In this document: positions 35,101 to 47,100 of the stretch, one piece after another
Layout: every line of letters begins with the position of its first letter
How positions within the stretch are numbered: position 1 is the stretch's first letter
Assembly (NCBI GenBank): GCA_948567375.1
Contig: OX419756.1
Coordinates: 74,006,552-74,070,551, forward strand
Direction of reading: 5' to 3'
Length of the DNA: 64,000 bases
Source: Lunularia cruciata
Lineage: Eukaryota > Streptophyta > Marchantiopsida > Lunulariales > Lunulariaceae
Position numbers and translations under genes: made by a program
Notes under the pieces: model-generated
Database searches by the model: none
Seen by the model: only the letters and a program-made list of their open reading frames with translations
Told to the model about the DNA's origin: nothing

Positions 35101-38100
35101 GGAAAAAGAGATATGGATATCACCAAAGAAACCTCTTGTCGCCGATAAAGAGGGAATTGATCGCTATGTGTACGACGGAAGGGGAGGCTCAATTCGACTG
35201 CTAGATCGGAAGGGGGTTGATCTTCGTGATTTTGCCCGCGAAGTGATCATCTTCATTGGAGACGGCAAAACCTTGAGGTTCAAAAATGTCATTATTCAAG
35301 TAAGTTCATATTTTTTGAATCAAATCTCCCCTCCTCTCTGTCACATCGGTAGTCCAAAGCTTGTTGAGTTATGTACAGTGAGCAAGATGCTTTTGCTGAG
35401 GATAACTTGATTTACTTATCTTGGACCTTGCAATGCACATGAACTTTATACATATCTTCCGAAGTCCCTGGTTGCAAAAGCTGAGTACTAGCTCGTGTAT
35501 TCATTCATGCATTGGGCATCCTTCGGGGTGTTCCATGTAAGTGATTCAGAAGACTTAGCTTTAGTTTTAGTTGCTTTTACTTGTCATCATTGTTCCAGAT
35601 GTGCGGTAACTTTATCTCAGACTGTCGTTCATACTTAGTCGGTGGGAACCACTTCACTTGTGTGGAAGCGCCTGATACCATGGATTATTTGCGCAGCAAA
35701 GTCGAAGCAAAGAGTGTACTAGCAATTTTTATCAAAGAAGTTTTTAGTAATGATGTGTAGTTGTGGGTCACTGTAACTCTACATGCATACATGTGCCATA
35801 AAGTTCCTGGATGTTCGAATTTATTATTATCTGCAGCTGTACTGATTGAGAACTTCTGTTTCCAGAATGGCGACTTCTTAGACTCTTGCATTTCTCTTGG
35901 AAGCAACAGCAGCTACACTGTCTCTGAAGACGATGGCGTATTTTTAGAAGGTCAGCCAGAAAGACCTACGGACGCCAGTTCACAGAAGGAGTTTACAGCA
36001 GGCGCTCAGGATGAGCATCCCCCAAACGATCAATCTCATGAGAAGCCAGTTGTTGAGATAATTTTCAATCTACAGGCGAGTGAAATATAAAAGCTGTCTT
36101 GTTTGCTGTCTGGATCTTCGCAACTATACCTGGGTAGGTGCATAATGCTTGCATTATTGCATCGATGGTCTAGTAAAGTCTAATCCCGTAAAGTCTAATC
36201 CGATCTTATAAGTCTTGTTTAATATATTGTGATGAGAACCTTTGTTTCTGTTCTTTAGAGTAGATGGTCTATTCTTAGGCATTCTGATTTCTGATATATT
36301 AGACATCGTAACACTCAGCTTCCCTAGTCTCACCAGAGCTGACACTCTTAATTGCACACAGAAAGACTCAACTCTCTCCTAGCCTTCAAAGACATTCAAA
36401 GACAGTACAGCCAGTTCACTCACGCAGCACAAATAGCCTCCAATACTGAGATACAGAACTCCAATACAGAACACTCTTGAGGCAGCTCAGGACTTCATGA
36501 GATGCAGAGGGGAAGTGCTAGAATTCAACTCCAGTAAAAGAAACTCCTGACTAGGATTATATAGATAGATGAGTGTACTGAAAGGTGTGCTGAATGGTGT
36601 GCTACCATAGTGCTCATGTAACACATGCAGCTCATGGAAAGCACATGAACAGTGGATATGAACAGTGTTCGCCCATGAACAATATTTATTTTGTCTGATT
36701 CTAACAAAAAGTCCCTAAACTAGAGATTACCTAATTTAACACTCCCACTAGATGATAGTTTAGGACTATTCCCATTTCTACTACACATTTCATGTGTTTA
36801 TCTTTAGGTAGTGCTTTTGTAAACACATCTGCTGTCATCTCCTGTGTAGGACAGTAAACTAACTTCACAACATTCTCCTTTTCTTTCTCCTCTACAAATC
36901 TTCTTCTAATCTCAATGTGCTTAGTCCTTGGGTGATGTACAGGATTTCTGCTGAGTGCTATACTTCCTGTATTGTCACAGTACAATGTAGTAGGACTTTC
37001 CTGCTCAAAACCCAGCTCCTTAAGAAGTCACCTGTTCCAGATGACTTCTTGAGTAGCATTTGAAGCAGCCATAAATTCTGCCTCAGTAATAGACAGAGCA
37101 ACAGATGTTTGCTGTTTACTACGCCAACTGATTGCTCCACCACTAAGCATAACTACATATCCACTAGTTGATCTGTTGTTATCTGTGTCATCTCCCCAAC
37201 TAGCATCTATATTTGCTTCAAGAGTAGGAGCAAGTATGTTCCCTTGCTTTCTGTACTCCAAGAATGCATCTGGAGTACCCTTTAAGTACCTGAATACTCT
37301 CTTTATACCTTTCCAATGTGCTTGTGCAGGGTTGCTATTATATCTAGCTAGTGCTCCCACTGCATAGCATATATCTGGTCTTGTACAGACCATGATAAAC
37401 ATTAGAAAACCAGGAGCACTCTGATACAATACTTTGTCACATAGGTTCATCTCCCCATCTATGATTCTGCTGTGCTTCCACCCCAGATCAAGAGGTGTAG
37501 AGACAGGATTCGCGCCTGTCATCTGATACTTAGCTAGTATGGATCTCACATACTGTGGTTGACTGATTTGGATCCATCCTGCTTCTCTGTCTCTGCTCAC
37601 TTTGATTCCCAAAACGAGTTTTACAGGACCAAGGATAGTCATCTCAAAAACAGAGCACAAGAAATCTATCACTCCTTTGATAGATTCACTGTTCCCCAAC
37701 AGTAATAGATCATCTACATATACAGCTATGTATACATCATCTCTAGTATACACACTCATGTCAGAATCTGCTTGTTTGAAATCCTGCTCTCTCAAGTATG
37801 AGTCTAGTTTCTCATACCAGGCTCTAGGAGCTTGCTTAAGACCATATAAAGCTTTCTTAAGCAAGCATATGTTTCCTTTGCCTTCAGTATATCCATCTGG
37901 AACATCCATGTAGATAGTCTCTCTCAAATCTCCATTCAGAAAGGCTGTTTTCACATCCAACTGCTCCACTTCCCAATCTCTCTCTGCTGGAAGAGCTAGA
38001 AGCATGCGAATAGATCCATACCTGGCAACTGGTGCAAAAGTTTCTGAATAATCTATTGATGCTTCCTGATTGAAGCCCTTTGCAACAAGTCTTGCCTTGT

Positions 38101-41100
38101 ACTTCAGGATCTCATTCTCAGCTCCACGTTTGACCCTGAAAACCCATTTGCAGCCAATTGCTTTCCTACCTGGTGGTAAATCAGCTAGTACCCATGTACC
38201 ATTAGTCTGAAGAGACTTCTTCTCTTCTGCCAGAGCCAACTCCCACTGACTCGAATCTGGTCTGAACATAGCTTGCTGTAAAGTGTCTGGATCACAATCT
38301 TCATGACAGATGTAAGATTCATCTAACATCTCTTCTGATAGAAAACCAAGTCTATCAATAGGTTTTCTATCTCTCTGTGATCTTCTTGGCTCTGTGCCCA
38401 GAAGATTCATGCTGTCTCTTGACATCTCTGGAGTCTCACTCAGAGATTCTGCATCTGCAGTATGCTTCTGGGGGTCATCTTCTGTAGTATCAGAATCAGA
38501 AGCCACTGTCTGTTTAGGCCTTCTTTTGTACACCTTCAGACTCTCCTTTGGTGAACCATCAGCTTCAGGTAGAGATTGCTCTTCTGATGATTGATCTGAA
38601 AAACTGACTCTGCATCTTGGGAAGATAGATTGATCAGGCTGATCAAACTGATCAGCTTTCTTCTGCAACTCATCACTGTTCTCACTCCAAGTCCTCAATT
38701 CATCAAAGAGTACATCTCTACTTCTGATGATCTGTCAGACTTAGGATTGTACAGAAGATATCCTTTCAGTCCCTCTTCATATCCTACAAAAAGCATCCTC
38801 TCAGCCTTCTTTGTAAACTTCCTCCTCTGCTCCTTGGGGATATGAACATAGGCAGGACATCCAAAAACTTTCAAAGCTGAAAGATTAGGTGTCTTACCAC
38901 TCCAGCATTCTTCAGGAGTTCTTCCTTGCAATGCTGTGGTACCACTGATATTTCTAAGAAAATTTGCAGTGCTAATTGCAGCACCCCAAAACTTTCTCTC
39001 CAGCTTGGCATGTTGGAGCATTGCCAATGCTTTGTCCACCAGTGTCCTATTCAACCTTTCTGCAACTCCATTCTGTGCAGGACTGTCTCTGGCAGTACAG
39101 TCAAGGAGGATTCTTTTTTTCTGACAGAAAAGAGAGGAATTCCTCATTCCTGTACTCTCTGCCTCCATCTGTTCTCAATCGCTTGACTTTCCTCCCAGTC
39201 TGCAACTCAGCCATGGCTACAAACTTCTGGAATTTTCGCAGCATTTCATCCTTGCTTTTCATGAGATAGATAAAGCTCTTTCTACTGTAATCATCCACAA
39301 AGGAAATGTAGTAGGCTGCTCCACTCAATGACTTCTCAGTCATGTATCCCCATACATCAGAATGTATGACATCTAGAAGACCAGAAGCTCTAGATGAAGA
39401 TTTCTTGGGGATAGGAGCTTTGTGTGCCTTACCTTCTGCACACCCAATGCAGAATTCGAGTTTTCCTTTGGGATCTAGTTTCAACCCCTCCACTACCTTC
39501 TCTAGAACAAATAAGTTTTGCTCTGACAGGTGCCCTAACCTCAAATGCCAGAGATGGATATCATTTCTGTTTTCTGCTACCAACGCGGGATCAAAACAAT
39601 CAGCTTCCATTAACTTGAACAGTTTCCCTTTGGCAGTACCATACCCAAGGACCAACTCTCCTTTCTTCAAAGTACATTGATTTCTGTTGCTTTCAAACAG
39701 AACATCCACTCCATACTCCATGAGGCTATGTACTGATATCAAGTTCTTGGTGTAATCTGGAACATACAGTACATTTTCCAAATAGCCTTTTCCAGAACAT
39801 CCCATGAAGGCAATAGGAACTTTGCCAATTCCTACCACTGGATTCAGAATCCCAGGTCCACAACGGACACTCTTGGGAGTCTTTAGAGGTTGAAGAGTTG
39901 AGAACAGCTCCTTCTGATAACAGATATGAGAGGTGGCTCCTGAGTCCAAGAACCATCCAGAACCGTTTGAGGACAACTGTGATTCTGCCAACATTCCACA
40001 ATCCGGCTCTTCTGCTGAGTACCCCTCCTCATCGCTGACTATTTCATGGCACTCCTCTGAGTTATAAGCTGAACTCCCAGATGTTCGACCTTTTGCTGGT
40101 TGAGGTCTCTTGCCTACCTTCTTCAGCTCTCGTTCTCTCCTTTCTCCTCTCTTGGGACATAAAGGTGCAATATGACCTTTCTCATGACAGAAATAACAAA
40201 TCCTGTCATCAACACTACTAACTCCTTTACCAGATTTACTCACTTTGGCTTGCTCTGGTTTGCTCACATTTCCATCTGGCACTCTTCTTTAACAAGAAGA
40301 AGCACTGAACAGAGTAGCATCTCCCTGCTCATTTAACTTCAGCCCTTTGTCCTCTTTGTGTCTGCTAAACACCAGCAATTTGCGTATCACATAATCCCAT
40401 GTGGCAGTTTCAACTGGTAAAACTTGCAGAGCTACTAGGACAGAGTCATAGCTTGAAGGAAGACTATCTAAGAGATGATTGATCTCGTACTTCTCTGTAA
40501 GTACAACCCCATCCTCCTTGATACTCTTGAAGAGTTTCTGCAGTTTTGACAGATAACAGGTGAAATCTTCACCATCCTGCAATCTCAAGTTCTTTACTGC
40601 AGACCAGACTCGATAGGAGCTCTCCAGCTTCTCAACAGTGTAATAACTCTTGATTTTGTCCCAAATCTCCCAACTCCAAGCATAAGTATCTACTAGGTCT
40701 CTAGCTGGCTCTTCCATAGCCCTTAGCAGAAACCTCCTAGTAGTAGCATGCTTGACTCTCTCCTCCTTGTTGGTCTCTAGTTCATCTATATCATGAGCTT
40801 CTAATGCAGTCATAACTGTCTAAGATAGACTTCACATCCAAAGCCCAAGCTTTGTAGTTAGTCTTTCCCAATTTCTCTATATCTCTGAGTTCTCCTATCA
40901 ATCCCGGTGGTGATTGGGGGCCCATAACCTGATGAGAACCTTTGTTCCTGTTCTTTGAAGTAGATGGTCTATTCTCAGGCATTCTGACTTCTGATGTATT
41001 AGACATCATAACACTCAGTTTCCCTAGTCTCACCAGAGCAGACACTCCTAATTGCACACAGAAAGATTCAATTCTCTCCTAGCCTTCAAAGACAGTACAG

Positions 41101-44100
41101 TCAGTTCACTCACGCAGCACAAATAGCCTCCAATACTGAGATACAGAACTCCAATACAGAACACTCCTGAGGCAGCTCAGGATTTCACGAGATGCAGAGG
41201 GGAAGTGCTAGAATTCAACTCCAGTAGAAGAAACTCCTGACTGGGATTATATAGATAGAAGAGTGTACTGAAAGGTGTGCTAAAGGGTGTGCTGAATGGT
41301 GTGCTACCATAGTGTTCATGTCACACATGCAGCTCATGGAAAGCATGTGAACAGTGGACATGAACAGTGTTCACCCACGAACAGTATCTATTTTGTCTGA
41401 TTCTAACAAAAAGTCCCTAAACTAGAGATTACCTTTTTTAACAGGTTGTCACGTAACTCTAAGGTGTATCTTCAAACATTTTTCAGTGTAATTTAATGCA
41501 TGTCGCAAGATTTTCGTATTCTTGAGCTACCACATTATTTTCTAGTAGTTATGAATGCTGCCTGGAAGCTTCTTATACTCATATTGGTATTAAAGTATGG
41601 TATGCCTTCTGAATCTGTACCGAACCATGAGTTACAGTGATCTTCCCTTGTGTAAAGTACTGCATATTGCTTTTTCCTTGTTGTGTCTATCCTCTTCACG
41701 TTAGAGAAGAGTTAACGTCCTTTCAGACATCGCTGTACATCAATACTTACTTGCTGAAGTGATTCTGATATTTAAGATCCGTATCATGCACTGAAGAGAA
41801 CATAATTCAGAAATGGAATGGCTGAAGACCGACCGTTGACGTTATCATAGTTTAGGCGTAGTTGTGCAAACTTCTACTTGAGTACGAGAAGGTAAAGACC
41901 ACTGTCTGCGTCCCCACTTTGACATGTGTAGAGAAGTAAGAATTGCTGACGGTTCATTAACTTGACATGGACATTCTGCCAGGCTATTGCTCCGGAGCTT
42001 ACCTTCTATGACAGTATGAAAAAGCCAGCTGCCAGTGTTCTTGTTCCTGAGAGGCTCCTTCGTGCAAGAATGAACGTCTTTTCAAGGTATTTATATACAC
42101 GTATCAAGTACAGGATGCAGAGGAGGGGGAGGTTTAGCAGATTTTGAACTTGCATGTAGTCGGCTCATGTCATTTACGATCATCTCAATTGGAGATGTAG
42201 ACGTGCAAAATGGCTAGAGTTGCCCATGTGCGTGGTAGTGAACATCGTCAATTGGATCTTGGATTGATGACTCTTTATGTGAGAAAACGAGTTGTAGAAT
42301 GAATCAATTAACCTTGAAAGAACCCCTGATTGGGATTATATAGATACTGAGACTAGAATCAAGTGAACTGAAGGGTGTGCTAACATACTGTTCATGTAAC
42401 TCGTGTAGCTTATGGAATTCATGTGAACAGTAGTTTACATGAACAGTAACTCGTGTGAACAGTAGCAGCATGAACAAGTAAGAAAACGTTTCATTATATT
42501 TCTAACATCCCCTCTTAATGGACGTTTTGTAATTGTCTATTGTCCATAATTCCTAGTGCAGGACAAAATTTTGTATGCAGTTCTCTAGTCAATCCCTTAG
42601 TAAAAATGTCTGCAGTATTATCTCTGGTGTCCACACATGAAATAGAAATCTCCTTGTCTTCCACCTTTTCTCTGACAAAGTGGAATCTGATGTCTATGTG
42701 CTTTGTTCTCTCATGCTGCTTTGTTGGAGTAACAAGATCAATTCCGTTGTTACTGTCACAGTACAACTTCATTGTTTCTCCAGGAAAACCCAGGTCACTT
42801 AACAAGCGCTTAAGCCATACTGCTTCAGTCGCTGCCTTTGACAAGGTCATGTATTCCAGATTCAGTGTTGGATAAAGAACAGAAGCTTGCCTTTTGCTTG
42901 ACCAACAGACAGCTGCATTACAGAAGATAAAACAGTATCCTCCTGTAGATCGTCTTGTGTCTTGATCTCCTCCCCAATCTAAGTTGGAGTACCCATGAAT
43001 GGGAGGACTAGATGCACTGTAAGTTATGCCCTGTGACAATGTGCCTTGAATGTAATGGAAAATCTGTTTGACAGCCTTCCAATGGTTCAGGCCAGGATTT
43101 GCAATATACTTGGCAACTGAACTGACGTCCTAAGCCAGATCAGGCCTGGTGCTGACCATAGCCCACATCAAACTCCCCACTGCAGATTGGTAAGGTAATG
43201 TTTTCATATACTTTCTCTCTTGATCAGTTTTTGGACAATCTTGAAGACTTAATCTCACTCCTGATTCTACAGGATTGTAAACAGGTTTACAGTCTTGCAT
43301 GTGAAACGAGTAAGAATCTCTCTTAAATATCTCTCTTGAGATAGACTGATCTTTCTTTGTTTTCTGTTCTCTTGTGACTTGCAACTGAAGACAATGACTA
43401 ATCTCTCCCATATCAGCCATCTCAAAACCCTGTTTAAGAGACTTTTTGACAGAGAGAAGAAGAGAAAGATTATTGCTGGCAAGGATGCAATCATTTACAT
43501 AAAGAGGTAAGATGACAAAATGAGAACCAGAATGGAAGATATAGAGATTAGAATCAGCTCCAGAGCGCTCAAATCCCAAACCTAGTAAACACTGATCAAA
43601 CTTGTGGTACCACTGTCTGGTGGACTGTTTGAGACCATACAAAGCCTTTAGAGTTGTAAAACCAGTGGCCCATGTTTAGTGGCTTGTTGCTGCGTGTGCT
43701 GGTCAGGAGTCAGCAAGCCAGGAGGAATGTGCATGTAGATTTTCTCAGTCAATGTGCCATTGAGAAAAGCTGTTTTGACATCAAGAGCATGCACTTCCAA
43801 ATCGTCCTGAGCTGAGTAAGCAAGCAGCACGCGAATTGTTGTCAATTTGACAACATGAGAGTAGGTCTCAGTGTAGTCAATACCTGGAACTTGAGAGAAA
43901 CCACGAGCAACAAGTCCAGCCTTGTACCTTTGGATCAAGCCTTGTGCATTGAATTTCTTCTTAAATCCACTTACAGGTGACTGCCTTGCGACCTGCTGGT
44001 AACTCAGTGATGACCCATGTGTGATTGTTCTCCATGGACTGAAGCTCATCTTGAATAGCCTCAAACCATTTACTGGAATCAGGTCCAGCGTTAGCAGCTT

Positions 44101-47100
44101 CATAAGTGTCAGGATCAGGGTCAGATGCAGAATAATGCACACTTAGTGCATTAGCAGACTCCAACAGTGCATCATATTTTCGAACTGGAGTGCGAACACA
44201 GGTGCCTTGACGCACAGAAGGTGCTTGGCCAGCATCTGGAGAAGGTAGAGGTTTTGGCCTCCTAGTGTAAACAATTGTAGAGAATCCTGAGGACCTGTGG
44301 GGAGTGCCAGAACTAGAAGGTAAGGATTGTAGTGAAGAAGGTAATGCAGGAGGAATTGTTGGAGCTGTAAGATTGTGGAGAGGAGGTGACTGAGTAGGAG
44401 TTGGTGGGGATGGACTGTGGGTAGACTGAGAACTAGAAGCAGGAGAGGGAATGAAAATTGTCGGATCACATATGAAATCCAGTTGAACATCCTGAGTGTC
44501 AGAACATTGTTTATGTTCATGAGCATAGGTATGTTGCTGAAACTGAACATCTCTTGACAGAAGAATGGAGTTATCAGATATTTTCTGTAGTCTATAAGCT
44601 TTACTATCCTGATCATAACCAAGAAAGATACACTTGGAAGAATTAGAATTGAGTTTAGATCTGGGAGAAGATGGAACATGTGCATAAGCATTGCACCCAA
44701 AAATGCGAAGTAGGATAGATTAGGTTTATAACCAAACCAGAGTTGGAAGGGTGTGACTTCGGAGGAGATGGCTCTGGTAGGACTTTGATTTTGCAGAAAG
44801 TTGGCAGTGTATAGTGCCTCTCTCCAGTAAGGCTTGCGGAGTCCAGACTCAAATAACATAGCGCGGACTGCTTCCACCAATGTTCTGTTCTTTCTCTCAG
44901 CAACACCATTTTGCTGAGGAGTATGTGGAGTGCTGAACTGGCGCATGATACCTTTGCCTTTGCAGACAAGATGAAAATCTGCATAGTTGTATTCACCACC
45001 ATTGTCTGAGCGCAGCACCCGAACCTTCTGATTGAGTTGAGTCTCTGCATAGGTCATGTATTCTTGAAAACAAGTAAAAATTTCATGTTTGAACTTGAAT
45101 AGATACAAGAATGTGTACCTTGTGTAATCATCAATGAAGGTCACAAAGTATCTGTGACCAGTGTAAGTAGCAGAAGAGATGGGACCACAAACATCAGAAT
45201 GGACAGAGCGCCAATGGAACAGTGGCCTAGTAGCTCCTTCCTGAGGTAAGGGACTTCGAGTATGCTTGCCATGAAGACAAGGTCAGCAAACAGGAAACAA
45301 ATTAGGATGGATCCGATCCATCCCAGCAACCAGATCTTTGTCTTGTAGAAGTTGAAGTCTATTCTTGCTGATGTGCCCAAGTAGTTGATGTAATAGGGAA
45401 GTAATAGCGGAAGATGTATCTTTGGTTGGAATAGAGATTGCAGCTGCTTGAGATGGTTGAAACTGAGTTGATGTAGAGACTGCAGCATCTTGAGGTTGCT
45501 CAATGGACTCTCCCAGAAGCCAAAAGTTGTCCAATCTAGGACAGGATGCAATCAGATTCTGCAGATCATCATAAAGGAAAATGCTGGTTTCCTTTAATTG
45601 AAATGATCCATGTGACTTGCTCAATTGAAGTGCCGAATAGAGATTCTTGTTCAGCAAAGGAACATGTAGAACATCTTCTAGCATGTAAGACTTCCTGAAC
45701 AAGCTAGCTTAACAGAAACTGTCCCATGGCCTAGAATAACAATGTTGGAACCATCAGCCAAGTAAACTTGTATAGGTGGTGAATATGTTTCATAGACAAG
45801 GAAACAGGTTCGTTGGTAGGTCATGTGCTGAGAAGCAGCAGTGTCGATGTACCATCTCTTGTCCTGAGTGACGAAAGGAACAACATCAACATTGTACCAA
45901 GAGAGATGAGTTGTAGAAGCATTGGACTGATGGTGTTCCTTGCCTCCTTTCTCCCTTGCATCAGCAATGTGCTTGCGAGAATCTTTGATGTGATGTCCCT
46001 TCTTTGAGCAGTACTGACATATGATAGAAGGTCTGAAGGAATTTCCTCCAGAAGATGGAGAGAAAGAACTCTGATCCTGACTGGAAGGTCTGCGGAAAGA
46101 TTTCTGACTAGAAAGACCATGAGATTCATTCTTCCAGCTCCCCTTGCCTTTACCTTTGTTTTTGTAAGAAGATGTAGAGTCTTGTGTGATTGCTAGAGCA
46201 GTTTTTGCACTACAAGACCTTCATACTTCATACTGATCTCTTTTTGAAGAAGAGGGGCAATGACATCAGAGAGATGTAGTGCCTTATGTGTTCGCAATGA
46301 TTGCAGAAAATAATTGAAACTAGAAGGCATAGATCTCATCAAATGAAACTTAGTCTGCTGGTCATCTATTGGGTTGTTCACTGCAGCTAATTGGGTGAAG
46401 ACTCCTCGAAAATTGGTAATCTGCTTTGTTACACTGGTGCTTTCATGCATCTTCAAATTCATCAAAGTGTCCAGAAGGTACATGATTGTGACATCATAAG
46501 TAACTTCGTACATGGTCGATCCATCCATCCATGCTTCGCTGGCCAACATGTGCATGCTGATGGTAGGAACAAATTCAGGAGCTAATCTTGAATTTATTAC
46601 TTCAAGAGCAAAGAAGATTCTTATGCTCCCAATCAAGTAGAGTAGCAGCTGAAGTGGGTTTGATTTCAGTTCCATCAACAATTGTAAAAATTGAAACCAT
46701 CTTCAGTTTGAGTGCAAGACAATATTTCCAAGATTGGAAATAATTATCATTGAATTTGATAAAAATAGTGTCAAATCATATAGTTGGAATAGCAAATATA
46801 GCACCAGTAGGAGCACCAACACCAGCAACAGGACCAACCGGGGCAGGAGCACCAACACCAGCACCAGTAAGAGTAGAAGCACCAGCCGCAACAGACATAA
46901 TGATTTGATTCACAGAGGATAGTGGAGAATTTTTCTCCCAAAATCCAAACTACCAGAGGATATAAGAGAAAATTCTCTCCTAATACCCATAGAACGAGAC
47001 ATTCTTTAGAGGAGGAAACTCTCCCCATACACTAGTGTGTAAGAAAAATGTATCTAGTGTGTAAGAAAATTAGAACTCTCCGAATTTCGAAACTGTGTGC

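Larger units (their letters stand above)
36230..41443 (-). mobile_element. Copia-1: full-length Ty1/copia LTR retrotransposon in VPS13 intron 35, antisense
   Basis: Two LTRs (36230-36741 and 40930-41443) flank gag-pol read on the minus strand. Domain order is gag, CCHC knuckle, protease, integrase, RT, RNase H, which is diagnostic of copia elements. The LTRs begin TGTTA and end TCATCA in element orientation. They differ at roughly one position in 15-20 by eye, mostly transitions, so the insertion is not recent. The expected 5-bp target duplication is not clear (TATTG against GGTTG). It lies wholly within the intron and leaves both flanking exons intact. Confidence 0.95.

Noticed and set aside
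46771-47028. Cys/Trp-rich antisense frame (many WCWCW repeats)
   Set aside because: A frame-shifted reading of the Gly/Ala/Pro-coding repeat at the start of Copia-2 gag.
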